Shown: piece by piece, positions 8,685-17,524 of the stretch
Numbering within the stretch: the first letter of the stretch is position 1
Layout of the letters: each line of letters opens with the position of its first letter
From: CADCVW01 sp035644935
GTDB taxonomy: Bacteria > Pseudomonadota > Alphaproteobacteria > Sphingomonadales > Sphingomonadaceae
Length of the DNA stretch: 64,000 nt
Assembly: GCA_035644935.1 (NCBI GenBank)
Contig: DASQNO010000125.1
Location: forward strand, 29,140-93,139
Direction of reading: 5' to 3'
Position numbers and translations under genes: made by a program
Notes under the pieces: generated by a model
What the model saw: only the letters and a program-made list of their open reading frames with translations
Told to the model about the DNA's origin: nothing
The model's database searches: none

Positions 8685-8918
8685 CGGCTTCTCCTTCTCC
8701 TTGGTGCGATTCCGATTGCTCAAGACGCTCGTGGACGTCGTTCCACGCCTTTGCAGCCGTGTGGATCGTGGCGAAGCAAGGTGGTGGAGGAGTGTCTTGC
8801 CCTTATCCGACAAGAAGCCCCTCCACCAACTTCGCTGGTCCCCCTCCCCTGCAAAAGAGGGGGAGGACAGGTCAAGTGAGCCGAGCCGAGTGCTTGGCGG
8901 GGTGCCTGTCCGCTCGGA
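8685..8918. repeat. Intergenic stretch with C/G-rich hairpin repeat
   Basis: No convincing gene. At 8838-8868 a hairpin with CCCCCTCCCC on one side and GAGGGGGAGG on the other around GCAAAA. The same CCCTCCC/GGGAGGG theme appears in the large palindrome at 46585-46727, so this looks like a copy or half-copy of an interspersed repeat. It could also help end transcription of the catalase unit. Confidence 0.5.
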
Positions 8919-9785
8919 CTAGGCGATCTGCTGCGCCTGGGCGCCGCTGTCGGGGCGCGCGGGGCCGAGGTCGGGGACTTCGCCCATGGGCTCCACCTTG
9001 ACCGGCTTGAACTCGCCCTTGCCGTCGAGCGAGGAACCCTCGGTCCAGCGGCCGACCGAGTAGGAGCCGTCGGTGGACGTTACGAAGAACTCGTAATTAT
9101 GCTCCCGGTTCTCGGCCGCCTGCGGGAAGCTGTTGGGAATCGGCAGGCTGGCCTCACCGCCGAGTTCCTCGATGACGGATAACCATTGCTGCTGATGCAT
9201 CGTGTCGCGCGCGATCAGGAAGCTCAGCATCTTCTTCATGCCCTCGTCGTGGGCGGCGTTGTAGAGCCGGACGGCGAGCACGCGGCCGGTGCTTTCGGCC
9301 GCGACGTTGCAATACATGTCGGCCGCGACGTTGCCGCTGGCGTAGACGTTGGACATGTTGAAAGGCACGCCGTCGCTATCGACGGGCATCGCCGCCATGC
9401 CCGACGAGAGTAAATTCTTCTGGATCATGCCTTCGATCTGGTGCCGGGCGCTGCCGCCGCCCATCACCGCGCCGACGACGGCGTCCTTGACGCCTTCCTC
9501 CTGCAGCTTCGTCGGCGCCTTTTCGAGGTTCAGTGCGACCGCGTGCGCGAGCATCTCGATGTGGCTGATCTCCTCGGTCGCGGTGTGGAGCAGCAGGTCG
9601 CGATATTTCGGGTCGGGCGAACGGTTGCCCCAGGCCTGGAAGAAATACTGCATGCAGACGCGGATCTCGCCCTCGACGCCGCCGATCGCCTGCTGGAGCA
9701 TGCGCGCGAAGGCCGGATCGGGATTAGTGACCGAGACGGGGAACTGCAGTCGCTTGTCATGATAATACACGGGAAGTGCCTCCAT
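8919..9785 (-). CDS. Manganese catalase family protein
   Basis: 288 residues from ATG 9785. Decomposes hydrogen peroxide at a di-manganese centre. Ferritin-like four-helix ligands are visible: Glu in GGVEGEIRVCMQYFF, Glu/His in ATEEISHIEM, Glu in AAESTGRVLAVRLYN and His in IARDTMHQQQW. The N-terminus MEALPVYYHDKRLQFPV and a C-terminal tail wrapping domain match the KatN/manganese catalase family. The frame continues upstream to 10208 but that part is antisense to the receptor gene and is not coding. Probably monocistronic, with a promoter in 9786-9900. Confidence 0.93.
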   Translation of the reverse strand: MEALPVYYHDKRLQFPVSVTNPDPAFARMLQQAIGGVEGEIRVCMQYFFQAWGNRSPDPKYRDLLLHTATEEISHIEMLAHAVALNLEKAPTKLQEEGVKDAVVGAVMGGGSARHQIEGMIQKNLLSSGMAAMPVDSDGVPFNMSNVYASGNVAADMYCNVAAESTGRVLAVRLYNAAHDEGMKKMLSFLIARDTMHQQQWLSVIEELGGEASLPIPNSFPQAAENREHNYEFFVTSTDGSYSVGRWTEGSSLDGKGEFKPVKVEPMGEVPDLGPARPDSGAQAQQIA

Positions 9786-9900
9786 GGAGATGCGCGGCCC
9801 TGACTGGCCGGCACCCCCTCGAACGAAGCACGAAACGCGGAGTTTATTGCCGAAGCGTACCAACCATTGCTTTGACCCTATTCCGGTCTCGGTTGAGCGA

Positions 9901-12399
9901 TCAGCGCCCGCCCAAGCCGCGCCCGCGACCGCGCGTGGGAAAGAACACCTTGCGCAGGCTGATGCGCACCGAACGGCCGATCGGATCGATGAGGTCGTCC
10001 TGGAAGTTGAGTGGGGTGAGTCCCGCGGCGTCGCGCACGCGCAGGCGGCTGTCCAGGATGTTGTCGATCGCCAGCGTGACGCGGGTGCCGCGCAACGCGG
10101 GGACGCTGCGCACCAGCTTTCCCTGCGCGCCCAGATCAGCGAACAAACGGAGGTTAAAGGTCGAGAAGGCGCCGAACGTGAGGTCGCCCACGCTGCTGGT
10201 ACCCGCACCTAGCGAGTCCAAGCGGGTACCGGTCTGGTAATTGCCGGTAAAGCGCACGCCCAGTCCGTTCTTGAACGCGCCGGCCTGAAGCTCGACCTCG
10301 TGGCGCGGACGGCCGCCGCGCCCGCCGACGGCCAATCCGTCCAATAGGTCAAGTTCCGGGACGCCTTCGCGAATCAGGATCGTGTCCTCAAAGCGCCAGG
10401 TATGGAACAGGCCAATCTGGAGATTGCCGGGACCCCGACCGCCGAAGCCCCCGCCGCGCCCGAAGCCGCCGCCGCCAAAGCGCCCGCCGCCACCGCGCGG
10501 TCCGGCACCCGCGCCGCCGCGCGCGCCTTCACCGCCGCCGCCGCGGGGCCGCGTCTCCGCCTGCCCGCCCGGCTGCGCCCCGGGCGTTCCGCCCGCGCGC
10601 GCGACCTGCCGCGCCGCACGCAACGCCGAACGGTCGGGCTCGGCGCCGAGCGGCCGGGAATAGTTGAAGCCCCAGCGAAGCTCCTCACGGTCCGAACGCG
10701 CGAAGTTGACCGGGCGGTTGTCGATACGCAGCAGGGTGCCGGACGCATCGCGCGTGAATCGATCGGGGAACGCCGCCTCGATCTCCGCCGTGGCGGCGGG
10801 AAAGCCCGAGATAACGTCGCGCGTGCGGCTCTTGGTGTAATCCGCTCGCAGCGTCAGGTCCGTTTCCTTCAGCGGCTTGACCGTGGCGCCGAGCTTGAAG
10901 ACGCGGCGGTTGTCAGCGACCAGCGCCGCGTTGCCGCCGTCCAGCCGGGTGACCAGCACGGTTTCGCCGCGGGTGAAATCGAACACGCGGGCGAAGGGCT
11001 GTTCGATCAGGGGATCGCCCAATTGCTGAACGCTGGGCGCGCCCTCTTCCTCGGTGACGGAAGCCAGCAGGCGCAGAGCCTCGATCGGCTGCCAGTTGAG
11101 GCCGTAACCGTAGGTCGTCAGCGTACCGAAGTCGGACAGGCGTTCGACCTCCAGATTGAGGTTGGCGGACAGGGTGCCGATCGCCGCGAGCACGTCGTCG
11201 CGCGTGCTGGTCAGCGGGATGTCGAGATTGGCCTGCGCGTCGGCGCGATCGCGCGACAGGTCGGCGCTGCGGATAACGCCCAGGCGATCGCTGTCGCTGC
11301 TGAAGTCGCGCGCGGCGGCACCGACGCGAACGCTGGCGCTGACCGAACCGGCGGGCAGCGACAGCAGCGGGCCGTTGGCGACGAACTGCCCGGCGATCGC
11401 CTGATCGACCGAGCGCGCGCGGTCCCGGACGCCGGACAGGTCGTTGCGGTCGGTCAGCGAGGCGGAGCGGTTGCGGTCGAGGCTGCCCGTGAAGGTCCAG
11501 CGCCACGGTAGGAAGTCGCCGTTCATCGACAAGCCGAGTCGCCCGACGCGGTTGCTGGAATCGCGGGTCAGCGCCGGCCCGTCGGTGTCACCCGATCGCA
11601 GGCCGAAGCGGCTAACGCTGTCCGTTGCATCCAAGCGGGCGTCCAGTGTCGCAGACACGTCTTCGAAGAGCGTACGATTGAGCGTGCCGCCGAGCGTCAG
11701 GCGGTCGACCTGCGGCAGCAGCGTCCGGAACGCGCCGTCGTCGACCGAGCCGGCGACGCGTTCGATCTCGCGCTCGCTTTCGAACAAGGCAGAGTCGCGG
11801 CGGTATTCGGCGTCGAGGCTCCAGCGGCCGGCCTGGTCGACGCGCAGGTGGTTGAGGTCGAGCTCCAGGTTGCTGCGGCCGCCCTCGGTGGGCGCGCCGC
11901 CCTCGACCTCGGCCGTGGTGGCGCGGAAGCGGCGGCGCAGCACGATGTTGACGACGCGCTGGTCGGCGCGGAAGCCGTATTTAAGCGCGACCTCCTCGGC
12001 GAGGATATCGACGCGGTCGATCGCCTCGGGCGGCAAGTCGCGGATCTCGGAGAAGCCCGAGATGCGGCGGCCGTTGAGCAGCACGACGGGGCTCCCTTCC
12101 CCGCGCCCCCGCCCGCTGCGGGTCTGCGGGGCCAGCGCGTCGAGAAGTTCGGCGACGCTGCCCGCGCCCAGCGCGCGCACCTCGCGGCGGTCCAGCGTGA
12201 TCTCCGGCGGAATGTCGCCCACGACCGCGCCGCGCTGCCGCTGCGCGGTGACGACGATCTCTTCGCCTTCGAGATCTTCGCCCTCGTCTGCCTCGATCTC
12301 CTCGACGGCCGGCGGCGGGGCTGCGGGGGGTGCCGCCTGCTGGGCCAAGGCCGGGTGCGAAAATGCGAGCAGAACGAGGAACGGGGAGCGGCCGGGCAT
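9901..12399 (-). CDS. TonB-dependent receptor with glycine-rich stretch
   Basis: 832 residues from ATG 12399 (AAGG five bases upstream). Signal peptide ending ALAQQ, acidic linker (EEIEADEGEDLEGEE), TonB box EEIVVTAQ, then a plug domain (RREVRALGAGSVAELLDAL; VVLLNGRRISGFSEIRDLPP) and an outer-membrane beta barrel. Residues about 600-660 form a Gly/Arg/Pro-rich low-complexity block (GGGGRFGGGGFGRGGGF) inside the barrel, and the protein ends in a GRGRGLGGR tail instead of the usual terminal aromatic residue. Substrate unknown. 24 bases downstream of comEC on the same strand. Confidence 0.88.
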   Translation of the reverse strand: MPGRSPFLVLLAFSHPALAQQAAPPAAPPPAVEEIEADEGEDLEGEEIVVTAQRQRGAVVGDIPPEITLDRREVRALGAGSVAELLDALAPQTRSGRGRGEGSPVVLLNGRRISGFSEIRDLPPEAIDRVDILAEEVALKYGFRADQRVVNIVLRRRFRATTAEVEGGAPTEGGRSNLELDLNHLRVDQAGRWSLDAEYRRDSALFESEREIERVAGSVDDGAFRTLLPQVDRLTLGGTLNRTLFEDVSATLDARLDATDSVSRFGLRSGDTDGPALTRDSSNRVGRLGLSMNGDFLPWRWTFTGSLDRNRSASLTDRNDLSGVRDRARSVDQAIAGQFVANGPLLSLPAGSVSASVRVGAAARDFSSDSDRLGVIRSADLSRDRADAQANLDIPLTSTRDDVLAAIGTLSANLNLEVERLSDFGTLTTYGYGLNWQPIEALRLLASVTEEEGAPSVQQLGDPLIEQPFARVFDFTRGETVLVTRLDGGNAALVADNRRVFKLGATVKPLKETDLTLRADYTKSRTRDVISGFPAATAEIEAAFPDRFTRDASGTLLRIDNRPVNFARSDREELRWGFNYSRPLGAEPDRSALRAARQVARAGGTPGAQPGGQAETRPRGGGGEGARGGAGAGPRGGGGRFGGGGFGRGGGFGGRGPGNLQIGLFHTWRFEDTILIREGVPELDLLDGLAVGGRGGRPRHEVELQAGAFKNGLGVRFTGNYQTGTRLDSLGAGTSSVGDLTFGAFSTFNLRLFADLGAQGKLVRSVPALRGTRVTLAIDNILDSRLRVRDAAGLTPLNFQDDLIDPIGRSVRISLRKVFFPTRGRGRGLGGR

Positions 12400-12423
12400 G
12401 AACACCTTGCTGGTCGGAGCCGG

Positions 12424-14634
12424 TCAGTGCCCGGGACGCGACGCTGCTGGGGCGGGCTTCCTGAACTTCCACTGTATCGATCGGGGCGTCGCCTCCTTCC
12501 ACGGGTGGTCGCCGACTCGCTGCGCCACCGTGGACACGGAGGGTCGGCGGCCGAACGTCACCGTCAGTCCGCCCGTGCGGCGCAGCAGCGCCCGATCGAT
12601 CTTCAGCCAGCGCGGCGTGCAGGCGACGGGCAGGCGGCGGTCGGCGACGACGATGTCGGCGGCGGCGCAGGCGGCGATCATCTCGGGCCAAGGAACGAGA
12701 TCGTTCGATCGGGTGGCGAGGACGCGCCAGCTTCGCCCCGCCCGGGCGATGTCGGCGACGCACAGGTCGCGGCTGCATCGCGCTTCCGGCAGATCGGCCA
12801 GCGCGGCGAGCGTGCCGTCGAACCCGGAAACTTCGCTCAACATCTCGCGGACGTAATCGCCCGCGCGGTCCCGCAGGATCGCCAAGCCGCGGTCGGCGCG
12901 GCGGATCGCCAGGTGGCGGCCGTCGCCGGTGACGATGAGATCGGGCGGCGGCGTGGCGAGCGCCCAGGCGGCGCCGGCTGCGCACGGCAGCAGGCCAAGT
13001 CGCCGCACGCGCGTCCGCCACAAAGCGATCCAGAGGCCGCCGACCACCATCAGCGCAAACGCGCCAGGCGGCATTGTCGGCAGCAGCGCCACGGCGCCCG
13101 GCGTCGCGGCGACCGTGTGCGCGATCCACAGGAGAAAGCCGAGCGCCTGGCCGGCGAGCCACCAGGCGGGGGCGCCGAGGCCCGCGATGTCAAGCAGCAG
13201 CCCCGCCGCTTCCAGCGGCATGATGACGAACGTGGTCAGCGGGATGGCGACGATGTTGGCGAGCGCGCCCAACACGCCGGCCTGGTGGAAGTGGAACAAG
13301 GCGATCGGCGCCAGCGCGAGTTCGACCGCCACGCCGGTCACGAGAAGAGCCAGGACGATGCGCAGGCCGCGACGGACCGGCCCTTCGTCCCGGCGCGCGA
13401 AGAGCTTTCGGATGCGCGGGTGCTCATGCAGCGCGACGATCGCCGTGACGGCGGCGAAGCTTAGCTGGAAACTTGGGCCGGCGAGGCTTTCGGGTCGGAT
13501 CAGCAGCACCGCCAGCGCCCCGGTCGCGATGAGGCGCAGCGTCAGTGCGTCCCGTCCCGCGGCAAGCCCCACCAGAACAAGCAGCGCGGCGACGCAGGAG
13601 CGCACGGTGGGCACCTCCGCGCCCGCGAGCAGGGTGTAGCCGACACCGGCCACCGCGCCCGCGCCGGCTGCGATGAGGACCAGCGGCCAGCGCAGCGCCA
13701 GGGCCGGACTGAGCGCCAGCAGCTTCAAGGTCAGCAGCATGGCGGCGCCGACCATTGCGGTAACGTGGAGCCCGCTGATCGACAGGAGGTGCGACAGGCC
13801 GCTGCGCCGCATGGCTTCCGCGTCTTCTTCAGGCAACGCGCCGCGATCGCCGGTGACGAAAGAGGCGGCGACCGCCCCCTCCCCGCCGTCGATGCGGGAG
13901 AGGACATGCGCGGTCAGGCGGGCGCGCATAACGCCAAGACGCGCCCAGAAGCCGTTCGGCGGCGCCCGGGCGAGGATGACCGGCGGGTCAAAGGCGCGGC
14001 CGGTGGCGCCGATGCCGCGAAACCAGGCGGTACGCGCGAAATCGTAGCCGCCCGGCACCGCCATCGGCGCGGGCGGCATCAGGCGGGCGCGCAGCTTCAC
14101 CGTCATGCCGGGGGCGACGGCGATCTTTTGGTCGGGGTCGGGGACGTTGACGCGGACGCGAGGCGGGAGCTTGGCGGCCGCATCGGGGCGTACGAGCAGC
14201 CGGACGTCGCCTTGCGCGGGGAGAGGCTCCACCGCCTCGACGTGCGCGGTGAAGCTGGCGACGACGGGGCGTTCCAGCCGGGGCGCGGCTACATCGGCGG
14301 CGCGCCACCAGACCAGCGCGCAGCCGAGAGCCGCCGCCAGCGCAAAGACCATCAGCGCCCGGCCGGTCCGGGTGCGCGGCGCCAGAGCCAAGGAGGCGCA
14401 GGCGACCGCGCCCGCCACGCACAGAAAGGCGATCCAGGCGTCGCGATCGGGGAGCACCGACCAAGCCGCGATGCCAGTACCGAGCCCCACGGGAAGCCAT
14501 AGCGGCAATTGCTCGCGCTCAGCGTCTAGCCAGTCCTCGACGGCCTGGCCCGCGCGCGCGGCGAGTGCCCGGAGCGCGGCGATTGGAAGGGGGCGAAACG
14601 CTATGCTAGGGGCAGGACGCGCATCGCTGGCCAT
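12424..14634 (-). CDS. comEC: ComEC/Rec2 family DNA-uptake channel
   Basis: 736 residues from ATG 14634; longer frames run into gltX antisense. N-terminal DUF4131-type domain (residues about 45-200), then the polytopic Competence domain with the signature SGLSHLLSISGLHVTAMVG and about ten membrane helices, then a short soluble C-terminus that resembles a degenerate metallo-beta-lactamase region and lacks an HxHxDH motif. Moves single-stranded DNA across the inner membrane during natural transformation. Divergent from gltX; the start codons are under 50 bases apart. Confidence 0.93.
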   Translation of the reverse strand: MASDARPAPSIAFRPLPIAALRALAARAGQAVEDWLDAEREQLPLWLPVGLGTGIAAWSVLPDRDAWIAFLCVAGAVACASLALAPRTRTGRALMVFALAAALGCALVWWRAADVAAPRLERPVVASFTAHVEAVEPLPAQGDVRLLVRPDAAAKLPPRVRVNVPDPDQKIAVAPGMTVKLRARLMPPAPMAVPGGYDFARTAWFRGIGATGRAFDPPVILARAPPNGFWARLGVMRARLTAHVLSRIDGGEGAVAASFVTGDRGALPEEDAEAMRRSGLSHLLSISGLHVTAMVGAAMLLTLKLLALSPALALRWPLVLIAAGAGAVAGVGYTLLAGAEVPTVRSCVAALLVLVGLAAGRDALTLRLIATGALAVLLIRPESLAGPSFQLSFAAVTAIVALHEHPRIRKLFARRDEGPVRRGLRIVLALLVTGVAVELALAPIALFHFHQAGVLGALANIVAIPLTTFVIMPLEAAGLLLDIAGLGAPAWWLAGQALGFLLWIAHTVAATPGAVALLPTMPPGAFALMVVGGLWIALWRTRVRRLGLLPCAAGAAWALATPPPDLIVTGDGRHLAIRRADRGLAILRDRAGDYVREMLSEVSGFDGTLAALADLPEARCSRDLCVADIARAGRSWRVLATRSNDLVPWPEMIAACAAADIVVADRRLPVACTPRWLKIDRALLRRTGGLTVTFGRRPSVSTVAQRVGDHPWKEATPRSIQWKFRKPAPAASRPGH

Positions 14635-14677
14635 GCGCGTCAACCTTGGAGAAAGCGCCCGTGAGCGCAACAGAAAC

Positions 14678-16117
14678 GTGAGCGCCGCCGCAGCTTCCCC
14701 GCGTTCCGGCGCGCCCGTGGTGACGCGCTTCGCGCCCTCCCCGACGGGTTTCCTGCACATCGGCGGCGCGCGTACCGCCCTGTTCAACCTGCTGTTCGCG
14801 CGCCATCACGGCGGCAAGTTCCTGTTGCGCATCGAAGACACGGACGCGGCGCGATCAACCCAGGAGGCGATCGAAGCCATCGTGGAGGGCATGCGCTGGA
14901 TGGGCCTTGATTGGGACGACGAGGTCGTATTCCAGTCGCAGCGCATCGCGCGGCACGCGGAGGTCGCCGCCGCTATGCTGGATTCGGGTCACGCCTATCG
15001 CTGCTACGCGACGGCGGAAGAACTGGAGGCGATGCGGGCCGAGCAGCGCGCGGCCAAGCAGCCGATGCGCTACGACGGGCGCTGGCGCGACCGCACGTGC
15101 GGGCCCGAGCATGAAGGGCAGCCGTTCGTCGTTCGGTTGCGCGCGCCGCGCGAAGGCGAGACGGTTATCGACGATGCCGTGCAGGGCCGCGTCACCGTTG
15201 CGAACGCGGAGCTGGACGACATGGTGCTGCTGCGGTCGGACGGCACGCCGACCTACATGCTGGCGGTGGTGGTGGACGACCATGACATGGGCGTGACGCA
15301 CGTCATCCGGGGCGATGACCACCTCAACAATGCATTCCGCCAGCTCGGCATCGTGAAGGCGATGGGCTGGCCGGAGCCGGTGTACGGCCACCTGCCGCTG
15401 TTGCACGGACACGACGGGGCGAAACTCTCCAAGCGGCACGGCGCGCTGGGTGTCGAAGCTTATCGCGACGATCTCGGCATTCTGCCCGAAGCGCTGGAGA
15501 ATTATCTGCTGCGGCTCGGCTGGGGGCACGGCGACGACGAGATCATCAGCCACGACGATGCCGTGCGCTGGTTCGATCTCGGCGGCGTGGGGCGGTCGCC
15601 ATCGCGGTTCGACGTCAAGAAGCTGGAGCACATCAACGGGCACTATATCCGTGGGGCCGACGACGGGCGGCTCGCGCAGCTGGTCGCGGAGCGGCTGGAC
15701 GAGGTACCGCACCCGCACGATGTCCGTCTGCTAACAGTGGCCATGCCGGCGCTCAAGATGCGCGCCAAGGACCTAAATGAACTGGCGGACGGCGCGCAAT
15801 TCCTGTTCGCGCCCCGCCCGCTGGCGATGGACGCCGCCGCTGCCGCGCTGCTAGAGGGCGGAGCATCCGACCTCCTCGCCCGTTTGCATGCCACGCTGTC
15901 CCGCGTGGCGGACTGGACGGCCGCCAATGTCGAGGAGGCGGTGCGGGAGGTGTCGGGGGAGGCCGGGATCAAGCTCGGCAAGGTGGCGCAGCCATTGCGG
16001 GCGGCGCTGACCGGCCGTGCGACGTCGCCGGGAATTTTTGACGTGCTTGTCCTGCTCGGCCGCGAGGAAAGCCTCGCGCGGATAGCCGACCGGGTGAGCC
16101 AGGGAGTGAATGCATGA
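14678..16117 (+). CDS. gltX: Glutamyl-tRNA synthetase
   Basis: 479 residues from GTG 14678. Class I signature FAPSPTGFLHIGG (HIGH site) and KLSKRHG (KMSKS site) are present, with the discriminating C-terminal helical domain. Charges tRNA-Glu. The start is uncertain: ATG 14633 is in frame but overlaps comEC's start region, while GTG 14661 with a good GGAG begins a six-codon frame whose TGA overlaps the GTG at 14678, so coupling through a tiny leader is possible. The stop overlaps the gltA start (ATGA). Confidence 0.95.
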   Translation: MSAAAASPRSGAPVVTRFAPSPTGFLHIGGARTALFNLLFARHHGGKFLLRIEDTDAARSTQEAIEAIVEGMRWMGLDWDDEVVFQSQRIARHAEVAAAMLDSGHAYRCYATAEELEAMRAEQRAAKQPMRYDGRWRDRTCGPEHEGQPFVVRLRAPREGETVIDDAVQGRVTVANAELDDMVLLRSDGTPTYMLAVVVDDHDMGVTHVIRGDDHLNNAFRQLGIVKAMGWPEPVYGHLPLLHGHDGAKLSKRHGALGVEAYRDDLGILPEALENYLLRLGWGHGDDEIISHDDAVRWFDLGGVGRSPSRFDVKKLEHINGHYIRGADDGRLAQLVAERLDEVPHPHDVRLLTVAMPALKMRAKDLNELADGAQFLFAPRPLAMDAAAAALLEGGASDLLARLHATLSRVADWTAANVEEAVREVSGEAGIKLGKVAQPLRAALTGRATSPGIFDVLVLLGREESLARIADRVSQGVNA

Positions 16118-17433
16118 CGGACATCAAGGCCCCGCCGGCCGGACACGATACGCACGACAACGCGGCCCTCGACCTCGCGGGCAAGGACTTCACCTTTCCC
16201 GTGCTGGGTGGAACGGTGGGTCCGGATGTGATCGATATCCGCAAGCTGTACGGGCAGACCGGCGCGTTCACCTATGATCCCGGTTTCACGTCCACCGCGT
16301 CCTGCGAAAGCGCGATCACCTATATCGACGGCGACGAGGGCATATTGCTGCACCGTGGCTACCCGATCGGGCAGCTCGCCGAGCACTCCAGCTTCATGGA
16401 GGTGTCGTACCTGCTGCTTAACGGCGAACTGCCCAGCAAGGCGGAACTCGACCAGTTCAGCTATACGATAACGCGTCACACTATGCTGCACGAGCAGTTG
16501 GCTACGTTCATGCGCGGCTTCCGCCGCGACGCGCATCCGATGGCGGTGATGTGCGGCGTCGTTGGCGCGCTGTCGGCGTTCTACCACGATTCGACGGACA
16601 TTACCGATCCCCACCAGCGCATGATCGCCAGCCACCGGCTGATCGCCAAGATGCCGACGATCGCGGCGATGGCGTACAAATACACGGTCGGGCAGCCGTT
16701 TATGTACCCGGACAACAGCCTGTCCTACACGGGCAACTTCCTGCGCATGACGTTCGGCGTGCCGGCGGAGCCGTACGAAGTGAACCCGATCGTCGAGCGC
16801 GCGATGGACCGGATCTTCATTCTGCACGCCGATCATGAGCAGAACGCGTCGACATCGACCGTGCGGCTGGCGGGATCGTCGGGCGCCAACCCGTTCGCGT
16901 GCATCGCGGCCGGGATTGCGTGCCTGTGGGGTCCGGCGCATGGCGGCGCCAACGAGGCGGCGCTCAACATGCTACGCGAGATCGGGACACCCGACCGCAT
17001 CCCCGAGTATATCGCGCGCGCCAAGAACAAGGACGACCCGTTCCGGCTGATGGGCTTCGGCCACCGCGTGTACAAGAATTATGACCCGCGCGCGACGGTG
17101 ATGCAGCAGACGGTGCGCGAAGTTCTGGGCGCCTTGGGCGTCACCGACCCACTGTTCGACGTCGCGCTGCAGCTCGAGGAAATGGCGCTGAGCGACCCGT
17201 ACTTCATCGAGAAGAAGCTGTTCCCCAACGTCGATTTCTATTCGGGCGTGATCCTGTCTGCGATCGGCTTCCCGACGTCGATGTTCACGGCTTTGTTCGC
17301 CTTGGCGCGCACCGTCGGCTGGGTGGCGCAGTGGAACGAGATGATCTCCGACCCCGAACAGAAGATCGGCCGCCCGCGCCAGCTCTACACGGGCGCGGCC
17401 GAGCGGGACTACGTGCCGGTTGGGGAGCGGTAG
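16114..17433 (+). CDS. gltA: Citrate synthase
   Basis: 439 residues, type II (NADH-sensitive hexameric family) length. Condenses oxaloacetate and acetyl-CoA at the entry of the TCA cycle. Contains the catalytic His in LWGPAHGGANEAALNML, the GFGHRVYKNYDPRA motif and the catalytic Asp in FPNVDFYSGV. Overlaps gltX by four bases, so translation is coupled. Followed by a palindromic repeat before the convergent kinase-like gene. Confidence 0.97.
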   Translation: MTDIKAPPAGHDTHDNAALDLAGKDFTFPVLGGTVGPDVIDIRKLYGQTGAFTYDPGFTSTASCESAITYIDGDEGILLHRGYPIGQLAEHSSFMEVSYLLLNGELPSKAELDQFSYTITRHTMLHEQLATFMRGFRRDAHPMAVMCGVVGALSAFYHDSTDITDPHQRMIASHRLIAKMPTIAAMAYKYTVGQPFMYPDNSLSYTGNFLRMTFGVPAEPYEVNPIVERAMDRIFILHADHEQNASTSTVRLAGSSGANPFACIAAGIACLWGPAHGGANEAALNMLREIGTPDRIPEYIARAKNKDDPFRLMGFGHRVYKNYDPRATVMQQTVREVLGALGVTDPLFDVALQLEEMALSDPYFIEKKLFPNVDFYSGVILSAIGFPTSMFTALFALARTVGWVAQWNEMISDPEQKIGRPRQLYTGAAERDYVPVGER

Positions 17434-17436
17434 GTT

Positions 17437-17524
17437 TCGTCCTCCCGGCGTATTCCGGGACCTAGTCGAGTTCTAGCACTGCACGTTTCACCCGCTGAGA
17501 TCCCGGCATTCTCTGGAATGACGA
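17437..17524. repeat. REP-like paired palindrome, family A
   Basis: Two facing hairpins, TCCCGGCGTATTCCGGGA and GATCCCGGCATTCTCTGG, separated by about 45 bases, between the convergent stops of gltA and the kinase-like gene. Related copies lie at 24079, 26131, 32738, 33775 and 45674. Confidence 0.7.

Noticed and set aside
8685..8813. N-terminal extension of the GFA protein
   Set aside because: Runs through a repeat-bearing intergenic region; TTG 8684 has a proper ribosome site and matches family length.
9786..10208. N-terminal extension of manganese catalase
   Set aside because: Lies over the 3' end of the receptor gene and the catalase promoter region; family starts at MEALP.
10402..11511. 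Plus-strand frame opposite the TonB receptor
   Set aside because: Antisense to a clear receptor gene with low-complexity composition.
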